This document shows positions 35,775 to 43,755 of a stretch of 64,000 nucleotides of DNA, piece after piece. The stretch is from the NCBI RefSeq assembly GCF_004216555.1, contig NZ_SGWQ01000005.1:186001-250000 (forward strand). The letters run 5' to 3'. The position numbers and the translations under genes were made by a program. Every line of letters begins with the position of its first letter. The first letter of the stretch is position 1. The notes beneath the pieces were generated by a model. It saw only the letters and a program-made list of their open reading frames with translations, searched no databases and was not told where the DNA came from. This stretch comes from Herbihabitans rhizosphaerae. GTDB lineage: Bacteria > Actinomycetota > Actinomycetes > Mycobacteriales > Pseudonocardiaceae.

Positions 35775-36159
35775 TCGACCTGAGCTCGGCGGCCTGTCGG
35801 TAGTACTGGTTCGACGGGGGCAGATAAACCAGGACTGCGCCGGCCGCGAAGAGCGCTGTGCCGATCAGGACGTAGGTCGCGGCCTGCCCCATCGTCTCGT
35901 GGTCCACGTTCTCGACTGCGCCCGGCAGCCACTGGATCGTCAGGAAGGCCAGCACGGCGACCGAGGTCGCGCGGGCCCAGTTGAACCGAATCGCCAGCAG
36001 GGAGATCAGCACGGCCACTGAAGGGAGGCCCGTCTCCTGACTTCCCGGCCCACCGAGGTTCGACGCGGTCATGCCGAACAGCAGAGCCGCCAGTGGCAGA
36101 ACAACGAGGGCGGCGATCAGCGCGGGCGGGCGCTTCGGACGCGGTGCCGGCTCGGTCAT
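35719..36159 (-). CDS. Small integral membrane protein
   Basis: 146 residues, four predicted membrane helices: LIAALVVLPLAALLFGMTAS, LPSVAVLISLLAIRFNWA, ATSVAVLAFLTIQWLP, and ATYVLIGTALFAAGAVLVYL. Both termini are polar, the C-terminal tail rich in Arg/Pro/Thr. No family is recognised. Its 3' end overlaps the end of the convergent SnoaL gene by 56 nt, so part of the tail is coded on both strands. Confidence 0.75.
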   Translation of the reverse strand: MTEPAPRPKRPPALIAALVVLPLAALLFGMTASNLGGPGSQETGLPSVAVLISLLAIRFNWARATSVAVLAFLTIQWLPGAVENVDHETMGQAATYVLIGTALFAAGAVLVYLPPSNQYYRQAAELRSTTTPRPPHGQPRTARGRR

Positions 36160-36198
36160 GCGCTCAGTGTGCGCACCTAATCAGGGACCGGTCCCTGA

Positions 36199-36465
36199 TT
36201 AGGAGGCCGCGTCGAGCCGCAGGCCATCGCGCCATGCGGCGGCCAGGTCCTGTATCGGCAGGTCGAGTACCTCGCTGAGGCAGGCGATCGTGCCGAACGA
36301 GGGGGTCGGGAGCCGACCGGTCTCGATCTTGCGCAAGGTCTCCGACGACATGCCGGCCGCGCATGCCACCTCACCGAGATCGCGGTCCGCTCGCGCCGCA
36401 CGCAGCAGCCGTCCGAGACGCCTGCCGGCCTCGATCTGTTCGGGCGTGAGCGGATTGCGAACCAC
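36199..36465 (-). CDS. XRE-family HTH regulator
   Basis: 88 residues from GTG 36465. HTH: GRRLGRLLRAARADRDLGEVACAAGMSSETLRKIETGRLPTPSFGTIACLSEVL. No effector domain. Promoter: -35 TTGCGG (complement of 36495-36500), 17-nt spacer, -10 TATTCT (complement of 36472-36477), start codon 6 nt later (leaderless). A palindromic operator lies inside the spacer, so autorepression is expected. Divergent partner is a methionine aminopeptidase. Confidence 0.88.
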   Translation of the reverse strand: MVRNPLTPEQIEAGRRLGRLLRAARADRDLGEVACAAGMSSETLRKIETGRLPTPSFGTIACLSEVLDLPIQDLAAAWRDGLRLDAAS

Positions 36466-36482
36466 GGCACCAGAATACGACT

Positions 36483-36524
36483 GGTATTTTAATACCGCAA
36501 GCGCTACGTTGGTATTATTATACC
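36483..36524. promoter_or_regulatory. Twin palindromic operators between xre and map
   Basis: GGTATTTTAATACC (36483-36496) and GGTATTATTATACC (36511-36524), each inside TGGTATT-W-T-W-ATACCG, centres 28 nt apart. The first lies in the xre promoter spacer and the second covers the AT-rich -10 region of map. The match of two sites to one consensus makes them strong candidates for the XRE binding sites. Confidence 0.75.
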
Positions 36525-36530
36525 GACGGC

Positions 36531-37301
36531 GTGAGGGTGCCCATGATCGAGTTGAAGTCGCCCACGGAGATCGAGCGAATGCGCACCACCGGGCGGTTCG
36601 TCGCCCAGATCCTGTCCGAGCTCGGCGAACTCGCCGACGTGGGTGTCAACCTCCTCGACCTGGAACACCACGTCCGGGGCCGGATCCGCCAGCGCGGAGC
36701 GCGATCCTGCTACTGGGACTACGCCCCGTCCTTCGGGCGCGGCCCGTTCCGCAACGTCATCTGCCTGTCGGTCAACGACGCGGTGCTCCACGGACTGCCC
36801 CACGACTACGCGCTGCGCGACGGGGACATGCTCACCATGGACTTCGCGGTCGGGATCGACGGCTGGGTCGCGGACGCCGCCCGCACCGTCATCGTGGGCA
36901 CGCCGGCCGACGATGACCTGCGACTCCTCCGCGCGACCGAAGAAGCGCTCGCCGCCGGCATCGAGGCCGCGAGGCCGGGCAACCGGCTGGGCGACATCTC
37001 GGCGGCGATCGAGGCGGTCGCCACCGGCCACGGCTACCCGATCAACACGGAGTTCGGCGGCCACGGGCTCGGACGGACGATGCACGAGGATCCCCATGTC
37101 CCCAACTCGGGCCGCGCGGGCCGCGGCCTCACGCTCCGAGCGGGCATGACCCTGGCACTCGAACCCTGGTTCGCCCGCACCACCGACCGGATCGTCTTCG
37201 ACCCCGACGGCTGGACCATCCGCTCGGCCGACGGTTCGCGTACCGCCCACTGCGAGCACACGATCGCGATCACCGACGACGGCCCCCTGGTGCTCACCTG
37301 A
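36531..37301 (+). CDS. map: Type I methionine aminopeptidase
   Basis: 256 residues from GTG 36531 (leaderless, with TATACC 6 nt upstream) or ATG 36543. Removes the initiator methionine. All five metal ligands are visible: the two Asp in DFAVGIDGWVADAARTV, His in GGHGLGRTMHEDPHVPN, Glu in LALEPWF, and Glu in HCEHTIAI; the substrate His is in VLHGLPHDY. Actinobacteria usually keep another map gene in the ribosomal protein cluster, so this is probably an additional, regulated copy under the divergent XRE protein. Confidence 0.93.
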   Translation: MRVPMIELKSPTEIERMRTTGRFVAQILSELGELADVGVNLLDLEHHVRGRIRQRGARSCYWDYAPSFGRGPFRNVICLSVNDAVLHGLPHDYALRDGDMLTMDFAVGIDGWVADAARTVIVGTPADDDLRLLRATEEALAAGIEAARPGNRLGDISAAIEAVATGHGYPINTEFGGHGLGRTMHEDPHVPNSGRAGRGLTLRAGMTLALEPWFARTTDRIVFDPDGWTIRSADGSRTAHCEHTIAITDDGPLVLT

Positions 37302-37309
37302 CGCTTCGC

Positions 37310-37588
37310 TCAGGTGAGGAGTTTCGCGAGCTGGGCCATCTCGGCGGGCGCGTTGAGGCTGGCGAACCCGCTCGCGGCGGCCGGGGCCGAGCGCAGCGCC
37401 GGTGAGGTCACGCCGACACCGAGCCTGATGCGGCTGGTGGCCTTCGCGCACAGTCCCAGGGCGACGAAGGGGTCGCCGTGGACCATCGGGGTGTCGTTGA
37501 CCCACAAGCTGTGCAGGCCCAACTCCTCGGCCAGCACGGCGAGGTCCTCCACACCGGGGTGTGCCGTGACCACGACGCCCGCACGCAT
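37310..37588 (-). pseudogene. Remnant of an LLM-class F420-dependent oxidoreductase with internal deletion
   Basis: 92 codons. The first 80 residues match the start of luciferase-like F420 oxidoreductases: LAEELGLHSLWVNDTPMVHG, DPFVALGLCAKATSRIRLGV and GVTSPALRSAPAAASGFASLN. Then the chain jumps to PAEMAQLAKLLT, which looks like the C-terminal helix of the same family. About 200 residues of TIM barrel are missing, so the product should be inactive. It sits 8 nt after dnaB on the same strand. Confidence 0.65.
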
Positions 37589-37596
37589 TCGGCCGC

Positions 37597-39939
37597 CTAA
37601 CCCTGGGCGAGGTCGGCGAACCGGCTGTAGTGCAACTGGTGCGCGACGGTGATCGTGGCCTGCGGGCCGGCACGGTGCTTGGCCAGGATCAGGTCGGCCT
37701 CGCCGGCTCGCGGGTCGTCGCGCTCCCAGGCGTCCGGGCGGTGGATCAGCATCACCATGTCGGCGTCCTGCTCCAGTGATCCGGATTCACGCAGGTCGGC
37801 CAGCATCGGGCGCTTGTCGGTGCGCTGCTCGGGACCACGGTTCAGCTGACTGATCGCCACCACCGGCACCTCGAGCTCCTTGGCCAGCAGCTTCAACTGC
37901 CGGGAGAACTCCGACACCTCCTGCTGCCGGGACTCGACGCGCTTGCCGGAGGTCATCAGCTGCATGTAGTCGAGAATGATCAGCTTGAGATCGTTGCGCT
38001 GCTTGAGCCTTCTCGCCTTCGCGCGGATCTCCATCATGGTCATGTTCGGCGAGTCGTCGACGAACAGCGGCGCCTCGCTGATCTCGCTCATCCGCCGCGC
38101 GAGCCTGGTCCAGTCGTCGTCGGACATGCGACCGCCGCGCATGTCGGCGAGCCTGATCCGGGCCTCGGCGGACAGCATGCGCATCACGATCTCGGTGCGG
38201 CTCATTTCCAGCGAGAAGATCACGCTGGTCAAACCGTGCTTCACCGAGCAGGACCGGGCGAAGTCCAGCCCGAGGGTGGAGTTGTGCGTCGGGATCATGG
38301 ACCGGCCGGCCAGGTACATGTGGTCGACGTTGTCCACCTCGACGCAGCGCACCGGCACGCTGTCCACCGCGCGCACCGCGACGATCCGCCGTCCATTGTG
38401 GACAGTGGGCCGGGTTTGCTTGTGCGGCAGGCGTTTCCACTCCACGGAGAACACGTCGTCGTCGGTGGTGATGGTGACGGTGTGGCTCGCGGTGTGCTCG
38501 CCGACCGGGGTGGAGCTCAGCTCGCCGGTGTACCCGAGGCCGACGCACAGATCGTGCACGTCGCGGGCCAACTGCCCGGTGGGCAGTGCCAGCCGCACCG
38601 CCCCGGTGGGGGTGATCGTCGCCTCGGCGTCCAGCAGGCCGGCCAGCAGCGCCCGCCGCTGGTACACCGACGCGCGGAGGTACTCGAGGGGAATGTGCCT
38701 GTCCCCCAACACGTTCAGGCCCTGGAGGCGATCGAGGACACACGGCTGGGACGGCTCGCCGTGCGCCAGTTCGTGCAGTGTGCCGGCGACCCGCGTCGCC
38801 CGCACGCCCTCGGCCTCCACGCGCAGCACGATCTCGTCGTCGGCGGCGTGGAACAGCGGCGTCGCGCCCACCCCGGAGGCGAGCCAGACACCGAGCACGT
38901 ACGGCGCGACCGGCAGCCGCTGCTCCACGTTGGCCAGCGGATCGGCGTTGGGCACCGAGTGCTCCAGCGACATCGAGCCGGCGATCTCCTCGGTGGTGCG
39001 GATCGCGCGCTGGCCGGTGCTGGTGTCGGTGAGCCACTGGTGCTGCGCGTCCGCGACGAGCAACTCGCCGTCGGAGAATTCGACCTGGTAGCAAGGCCTT
39101 TCGTGCATCACCTCGGTCGCGGCGACGACCCGCGTCGGGTACCCGTCCGGGCCGACGAGCGCGTCGCCGACCGCGACCTCGCCCATGGTCGTCCAGCCGC
39201 TCGGGGTGGGCAGCGGGGTGTCCAGCGCCAGCGCCTTGCCGACACCGGGACGGGCCGCGACGATGATCATCTGGCCGGGGTGCAGGCCGTTGGTCACCTC
39301 GTCCAGATCGACGAAACCCGTTGGCACACCGAGAGAAGCGCCGTCCCGGGAGGCGATCGCGTCGATCTCGTCCATGGTCGGCTGGAGCAGTTCCTCCAGC
39401 GCGACGTAGTCCTCGCTCATCCGGCGCTCGGTGACGTCGTAGATCGCCGCCTGCGCGCGGTCGACCACCTCGTTGACGTCGCTGCCCTCCGCGCCGGCGT
39501 AGCCGAGCTGCACCACTCGGGTGCCCGCCTCGACGAGCCGGCGCAGCACCGCCTTCTCCGAGACGATCTCCGCGTAGTAGCCGGCGTTCGCGGCGGTCGG
39601 CACGGTGGCGATCAGCGTGTGCAGGTACGGCGCGCCGCCCACCCGGCGCAGCTCGTTCTGCCGTTCGAGCACGTTGGACACGGTGATCGGGTCGGCCGGC
39701 TCGCCGCGCCCGTACAGATCGAGGATGCAGTCGTAGATGATCTGGTGCGCCGGGCGGTAGAAGTCGGTCGGGCCGATCACCTCGACCACGTCGGCGATCG
39801 CGTCCTTGGACAGCATCATGCCGCCGAGCACGGACTGCTCGGCCGCCAGATCCTGTGGCGGCTGACGGTCCAGGGAAGGTTCGGGACCACCGCCGCTCAT
39901 CGACGATGGCACCGCTCCCCGGTCGTCCGTGATCGCCAA
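37597..39939 (-). CDS. dnaB: Replicative DNA helicase DnaB with an intein
   Basis: 780 residues, 462 after splicing. Ring helicase of the replisome. N-terminal domain (PPQDLAAEQSVLGGMMLSKDAI) and RecA-like C-terminal domain with Walker A split by the intein (ARPGVGK / STLGLDFARS), Walker B KLIILDYMQLM, H3 motif VVAISQLNRGPEQR, and the arginine finger region LILAKHRAGPQATI. Extein residues join to GVGKST as in intein-free homologues. Transcribed away from the ribosomal operon; upstream region carries DnaA-box pairs. Confidence 0.97.
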   Translation of the reverse strand: MAITDDRGAVPSSMSGGGPEPSLDRQPPQDLAAEQSVLGGMMLSKDAIADVVEVIGPTDFYRPAHQIIYDCILDLYGRGEPADPITVSNVLERQNELRRVGGAPYLHTLIATVPTAANAGYYAEIVSEKAVLRRLVEAGTRVVQLGYAGAEGSDVNEVVDRAQAAIYDVTERRMSEDYVALEELLQPTMDEIDAIASRDGASLGVPTGFVDLDEVTNGLHPGQMIIVAARPGVGKALALDTPLPTPSGWTTMGEVAVGDALVGPDGYPTRVVAATEVMHERPCYQVEFSDGELLVADAQHQWLTDTSTGQRAIRTTEEIAGSMSLEHSVPNADPLANVEQRLPVAPYVLGVWLASGVGATPLFHAADDEIVLRVEAEGVRATRVAGTLHELAHGEPSQPCVLDRLQGLNVLGDRHIPLEYLRASVYQRRALLAGLLDAEATITPTGAVRLALPTGQLARDVHDLCVGLGYTGELSSTPVGEHTASHTVTITTDDDVFSVEWKRLPHKQTRPTVHNGRRIVAVRAVDSVPVRCVEVDNVDHMYLAGRSMIPTHNSTLGLDFARSCSVKHGLTSVIFSLEMSRTEIVMRMLSAEARIRLADMRGGRMSDDDWTRLARRMSEISEAPLFVDDSPNMTMMEIRAKARRLKQRNDLKLIILDYMQLMTSGKRVESRQQEVSEFSRQLKLLAKELEVPVVAISQLNRGPEQRTDKRPMLADLRESGSLEQDADMVMLIHRPDAWERDDPRAGEADLILAKHRAGPQATITVAHQLHYSRFADLAQG
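38281..39234 (-). other. DnaB intein (318 aa), class 3 features, degenerate homing endonuclease
   Basis: DnaB residues 236-553. Begins with Ala (ALALDTPLPTPSGW) instead of Cys/Ser and ends MIPTHN, followed by Ser+1. The class 3 signature W-C-T is present: Trp302 in block B (AQHQWLTDT), Cys532 in block F (VRCVEVDNVDHMYL), and Thr551 in block G (IPTHN). Two LAGLIDADG-like helices remain, PYVLGVWLASG and LLAGLLDAEATI; the first lacks its catalytic acid (Ser in place of Asp), so nicking activity is probably lost while splicing residues are intact. Confidence 0.9.
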
Positions 39940-40063
39940 CGTGCAGCCCCTAACTCATCGCCTTGCGCCACTCTATCGAACGGGCGTTCGACCTTCGCGC
40001 ATTTCTCCGGTCGACACCCCGCGCGGAAGTTAGGTCCGCCTGCCCATGGGGCGCAAACCGTCC

Positions 40064-40215
40064 TGGGGACTGCGTGGGGACAGGTTGAGGGCAGCCTGTG
40101 GATGCGCGGCTGAGAACCTGCCCCGGTCGGGTGACAAGCTGTGGACAACCTGGGGACAACTCGGTTGATCGGATCAGTTTCCGCAGGTCAGGTCCTGTGG
40201 ATAAGTTGGGGACAA
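40064..40215 (-). promoter_or_regulatory. Phased DnaA-box-like pairs upstream of dnaB
   Basis: Reading the plus strand: TGGGGACTG 40064, TGGGGACAG 40075, TGTGGATGC 40097, TGTGGACAA 40140, TGGGGACAA 40151, TGTGGATAA 40196, TGGGGACAA 40207. TGTGGACAA and TGTGGATAA are exact complements of the actinobacterial TTGTCCACA and classical TTATCCACA DnaA boxes. Three pairs repeat at exactly 11 nt (one helical turn), all in one orientation. The 388-nt gap between dnaB and the next gene holds no ORF. Confidence 0.7.
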
Positions 40216-40327
40216 AATTCGCCTCGATTCCCTCGGCGTGTCGCGTGAAAACCGGTCGTCGGTGTGTCGCGGGAGCCTCGCGCCACTAGCCTGATCGGCC
40301 GGATGATCGGTGACGGCTGGGGGGTTC

Positions 40328-41830
40328 ATGGCGGCTCGACTGGCGGCGTTGGTGGCGTGTCCGAGCGAGGTCTATCTGCTCGACGAACCGGACAAAACGC
40401 TCGCCAAAATGACCGACGCGGACCGGGCGACACTGCGCGCGACAGCCGCCGGCGGACCGGAGGTCGAACGTGTCGCCGCCGCGATCGTGCTGGCCCGCGC
40501 CGGTGACGAGCACGCCGCCGCCGCGCTCGCCGAGGTGATCACCGATCCGGTCTGCCGGCGCGAGGCGCACCTGCACCTCAACCACCTCGGCCGGATCGCG
40601 TTCGCCGCGCACGCCGACCTGCTCACGCCGTGGCTGCTGGACCTGCTCGACAACGGCGACGAGGTGGACCGCCGCAGTGCCGCCGGCAGTTGCGGCTACC
40701 TGCGCGTGTCGGCGGCCGGGCCGAGGATGCTGCGGCTGGCGCGCGAGGGGATCGCCGCGATCCGTGCCGGCGGCGAGCACTCGTGGGACCCGCAGTGGTT
40801 CCTGCACTGGGCGGCCGAGGCGTGGCCCACCCGCGAGGTGTCCGACGAGGTGCGCGCCTGGATGGACCGGGACGACTACCGCCCGGTCGAGGCGATCCCG
40901 CCGCTCGCCGCGCGCGGTTTCGAGTGGGCGCTGCGTTGGTGCGCGGAAAACGTTGGCGCGCATGGGATTTCGAGCGCGGCCGACGCGCTGGTGGAACGCG
41001 GTGCGGACAGCGTGCCGCTGCTGGAGGAGGCGCTGCGGGTGCCGCGCCCGGCCGGCGGCGCGCTGGTGACGCTGGCCCGCATCGACCTCGCGAAGGCCGG
41101 TGCGCACGCCCGCGCGGACTGGCCGCTGTTCCCCGAGCAGGCTGCGGAGGTGCTCGGCGAGGCGCACGCGGGTACGGCCGACGACGGCGTGGTCGACCTG
41201 GTGCTCACGATTCTCGATCGCGAGCGGTACGTCGAGGAGACCTGCGCCCAGGCGCTGGTGCGCATCGGCGGCCCGCGTGCGCTGGCCGGCGCGGTGCGTG
41301 CGGTCGAACTGCTCGCCGAGCGCGATCCGTACCACGACGATCTGCGCCGGCTGCGGAGTTTGGTGCGGGGTGCGTCACCGGCGAGGCCGATCGCCGCGAG
41401 CATGGTGCGCGCCGGGCTGGTGTCCAAGGAGATCGCCGACGAGGTCGCGATCGAGCTCGCGGCGGCGGGCGAGCCGGTCGCGCCGGACGAGGTGATGGTG
41501 GCCGCGTTCGACCGTGCCGGGCTGCTGGTCACCGTCGACCCGGAAAGCGGATTCGTGCCGGTGCCCTACGACCGTCTGCTGTCCCGGCTCGCCGCGATCT
41601 CCGGCGCCGTGGCCGAGGCCGTCACGCTGGACGGCGATCGTTTTTCCTTCGTGCACAACGGAATCCTGCACGCCTGGACGATCGATCCGGACACCGACTG
41701 GTACGACACGCACATCGTGTGGGAAGTGGCCGACCTGCTCTCGTTCGTCCACATCGGACAGTCGCGGTACGTGTACGCGGACCCCGACGCGCTCGACGAG
41801 TTCATGAACACGACGAAGCCCCCGACCTGA
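40328..41830 (+). CDS. HEAT-repeat-like hypothetical protein
   Basis: 500 residues from ATG 40328 (GTG 40310 also in frame). Built of Ala/Leu-rich helical pairs that recall HEAT or Armadillo repeats (ERVAAAIVLARAGDEHAAAALAEVI, DRRSAAGSCGYLRVSAAGPRML, VEETCAQALVRIGGPRALAGAV). The last 100 residues (SGFVPVPYDRLLSRLAAISG.. and DTHIVWEVADLLSFVHIGQS) form a separate, unrecognised domain. No signal peptide. Inserted against the grain between dnaB and rplI. TAGCCT (40287-40292) is a possible -10. Confidence 0.7.
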   Translation: MAARLAALVACPSEVYLLDEPDKTLAKMTDADRATLRATAAGGPEVERVAAAIVLARAGDEHAAAALAEVITDPVCRREAHLHLNHLGRIAFAAHADLLTPWLLDLLDNGDEVDRRSAAGSCGYLRVSAAGPRMLRLAREGIAAIRAGGEHSWDPQWFLHWAAEAWPTREVSDEVRAWMDRDDYRPVEAIPPLAARGFEWALRWCAENVGAHGISSAADALVERGADSVPLLEEALRVPRPAGGALVTLARIDLAKAGAHARADWPLFPEQAAEVLGEAHAGTADDGVVDLVLTILDRERYVEETCAQALVRIGGPRALAGAVRAVELLAERDPYHDDLRRLRSLVRGASPARPIAASMVRAGLVSKEIADEVAIELAAAGEPVAPDEVMVAAFDRAGLLVTVDPESGFVPVPYDRLLSRLAAISGAVAEAVTLDGDRFSFVHNGILHAWTIDPDTDWYDTHIVWEVADLLSFVHIGQSRYVYADPDALDEFMNTTKPPT

Positions 41831-41857
41831 TGGCCGGGGGCAACGTGTGAGAACAGG

Positions 41858-42313
41858 TCAGGCGTTCGGGGTGACGTCCAGGTGGAACACGACCGTCACG
41901 TCCGGGTGCAGGCGCGCCGCCACGGCGTGCTTGCCGACCTTCTTGATGTGCTTCTCGAACTCGAGCGTGCGCTTGTCCAGCGTGGGGCCGCCGGCCCGCT
42001 TCAACGCGGTCACCACGTCGGCCGTGGTCACCGAGCCGAACAGCTTGCCGGAGCCGGACGCGGCCTTGGCCTTGAGCGCGACCGGGCTGACGCCCTCGAT
42101 CTGCGCCTTCAATTCCTTGGCGTGGTCCAGGTCGCGCACCCGGCGCTGGTCCTGCGAGCGCCGGATCAACTGGACCTGCTTCTCGGCGCCCTTGGTGGCC
42201 ACGATGGCCAGGCCGCGGGGCAGCAGGAAATTGCGGCCGTAGCCGTTCTTCACCTCGACGATGTCACCGGGACCGCCGAGGCCGCTCACGTCAGCGGTGA
42301 GGATCAGCTTCAT
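41858..42313 (-). CDS. rplI: 50S ribosomal protein bL9
   Basis: 151 residues. The N-terminal rRNA-binding domain is diagnostic: [37 protein letters not shown] long connecting helix and a C-terminal domain ending [14 protein letters not shown] follow. Last gene of the rpsF-ssb-rpsR-rplI operon, 13 nt after rpsR. 27 nt separate its stop from the convergent HEAT-like gene. Confidence 0.98.
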   Translation of the reverse strand: MKLILTADVSGLGGPGDIVEVKNGYGRNFLLPRGLAIVATKGAEKQVQLIRRSQDQRRVRDLDHAKELKAQIEGVSPVALKAKAASGSGKLFGSVTTADVVTALKRAGGPTLDKRTLEFEKHIKKVGKHAVAARLHPDVTVVFHLDVTPNA

Positions 42314-42326
42314 GTCGGTCTCCTGG

Positions 42327-42581
42327 TCAGCGTGCGGTCGAGGTGTACGGCAGCAGCGCCATCTCGCGGGCGTTCTTGACCGCGATCGCGACGTCGCGCT
42401 GGTGCTGGCTGCAATTACCGGTCACCCGACGAGCGCGGATCTTGCCGCGGTCGGAGATGTACTTGCGCAGCAGCGTGGTGTCCTTGTAGTCGATGTCCAC
42501 CGGACGCTTCTTCTTCTCGTCCTTGCAGAAGACACAGACCTTCTTTTTAGGCTTACGAATAGGTGGCTTGGCCACGGTCAT
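42327..42581 (-). CDS. rpsR: 30S ribosomal protein bS18 (zinc-binding form)
   Basis: 84 residues. [23 protein letters not shown] and [21 protein letters not shown] are the bS18 core. The N-terminal extension has KVCVFCKDE, and with NCSQH it offers a Cys-Cys-Cys-His zinc site (the C+ form); zinc-free paralogues exist in many actinobacteria. Partner of bS6 in the small subunit and in feedback on the rpsF leader. Confidence 0.97.
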   Translation of the reverse strand: MTVAKPPIRKPKKKVCVFCKDEKKKRPVDIDYKDTTLLRKYISDRGKIRARRVTGNCSQHQRDVAIAVKNAREMALLPYTSTAR

Positions 42582-42624
42582 TCTCCCGAATCAATGCGTG
42601 AAGTCTGGAACTGGAACTGTCGGA

Positions 42625-43143
42625 TCAGAACGGGGGCTCGTCGGAGAAGCCTCCGCCGCCGCCCTGTGCGCCGCCGCCACCGCCGGCCGGGGGCGCTGAG
42701 CCCCACGGGTCGTCGGCCGGGGCGCCGCCGCCCTGCTGCGAGCCTCCGCCACCGCCGAAGCCGCCTCCGCCGCCACCGCGGCTGACCTTGTTCACCTTCG
42801 CGGTCGCGTATTTCAGCGACGGGCCGACCTCGTCGACGTCCATCTCGATGACCGTGCGCTTCTCGCCCTCACGGGTCTCGAACGAACGCTGCTTGAGCCT
42901 GCCCTGCACCACGACGCGCGCGCCTCGGGTGAGCGACTCGGCCACGTTCTCCGCCGCCTGCCGCCAGATCGAGCAGCGCAGGAAGAGTGCCTCGCCGTCC
43001 TTCCACTCGCCCGAGTTCTTGTCGAACGTGCGGGGAGTCGACGCGACGGTGAAGCTCGCCACCGCGGCGCCGGACGGGGTGAACCGCAGCTCCGGGTCGG
43101 CGGTCAGGTTGCCGACCACCGTGATTACCGTCTCGCCCGCCAT
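42625..43143 (-). CDS. ssb: Single-stranded DNA-binding protein
   Basis: 172 residues. OB fold: [61 protein letters not shown] long Gly-rich linker with two poly-Gly tracts leads to the acidic tip FSDEPPF, the protein-interaction hook. ATG shares one base with the rpsF stop (TGATG), so translation is coupled. Essential in replication and repair. Confidence 0.98.
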   Translation of the reverse strand: MAGETVITVVGNLTADPELRFTPSGAAVASFTVASTPRTFDKNSGEWKDGEALFLRCSIWRQAAENVAESLTRGARVVVQGRLKQRSFETREGEKRTVIEMDVDEVGPSLKYATAKVNKVSRGGGGGGFGGGGGSQQGGGAPADDPWGSAPPAGGGGGAQGGGGGFSDEPPF

Positions 43144-43454
43144 CAGCTCGCCTTGGCTGGTGCCTTGGCCGGTTCGCGCCGCATGACCTTGGTCCGCAGC
43201 ACCGACTCGTTCAGCGACAGCTGGCGGTCCAGCTCCTTCACCGCGTCGGGATCGGCGTTGAGATCCAGCACGGCGTAGATGCCCTCGCTGTTCTTGGCGA
43301 TCTCGAACGACAACCGACGCTTGCCCCAGATTTCGACCTTCTCCACGCTTCCGCCCGAAGTGCGGATGACGTTGAGGAAGCTCTCCAGCGACGGTGCGAC
43401 GGTGCGCTCGTCGAGACTGGGGTCGAGGATGACCATTACCTCGTAATGACGCAT
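43143..43454 (-). CDS. rpsF: 30S ribosomal protein bS6
   Basis: 103 residues from ATG 43454 ([16 protein letters not shown]); GTG 43463 is also in frame and closer to GGAGG. Ferredoxin-like fold with [20 protein letters not shown] and [20 protein letters not shown]. The Lys/Ala tail ([10 protein letters not shown]) is usual in actinobacteria. First gene of the operon; its leader is structured. Confidence 0.98.
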   Translation of the reverse strand: MRHYEVMVILDPSLDERTVAPSLESFLNVIRTSGGSVEKVEIWGKRRLSFEIAKNSEGIYAVLDLNADPDAVKELDRQLSLNESVLRTKVMRREPAKAPAKAS

Positions 43455-43466
43455 GAAGACCACTCA

Positions 43467-43508
43467 CCTCCTGTGGACTCGCGGCCACGGACTCTCCGTG
43501 GCAGGAGG
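43467..43508 (-). promoter_or_regulatory. Structured rpsF leader (putative S6:S18 regulatory RNA)
   Basis: In the mRNA, CCUCCU (complement of 43503-43508) can pair with AGGAGG of the ribosome site (complement of 43467-43472), enclosing a perfect inner hairpin GCCACGGA-ctc/gag-UCCGUGGC (43484-43502). This sequesters the Shine-Dalgarno and resembles the known S6:S18 leader class that is bound by the bS6:bS18 complex. TATAGA (complement of 43526-43531) upstream is a likely -10. Confidence 0.6.
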
Positions 43509-43651
43509 GGTCTTACAGAGCGCAGTCTATAACTCGGGCAAAATCCGCCGTCGTCCGGCTCCGCCGGAACGGCCTGTGGTTGCTTTGAATGAGTGGTCAC
43601 CGGCCGGTGTTGGTGGGCTGCGGGTTGCTTGGGTGGCTGGGTCGACGCCTT

Positions 43652-43750
43652 CGGCGTGGCGGCGGTCGCCCTCGACTTCGAGGGCGACCACAGCGTGGCT
43701 TTCGCTCGGTGTGGTCAACACACCCGGCTGCGTGGAGTCGGATAGGCGGT
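43652..43750. repeat. Dispersed intergenic repeat, copy A (most complete)
   Basis: Contains a hairpin GTCGCCCTCGA / TCGAGGGCGAC (43666-43689) and the shared right part CGCTCGGTGTGGTCAACACA plus CCCGGCTGCG (43704-43733). The left part recurs at 29662-29711 and the right part at 33420-33470. Together with the rpsF leader it fills the 290-nt gap between rpsF and the next gene. Confidence 0.75.
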
Positions 43751-43755
43751 TCTCC

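Noticed and set aside
40064-40215. Chromosome origin oriC
   Set aside because: DnaA boxes are present, but no dnaA, dnaN, rpmH or AT-rich unwinding region lies in the window; kept only as a DnaA-box cluster.
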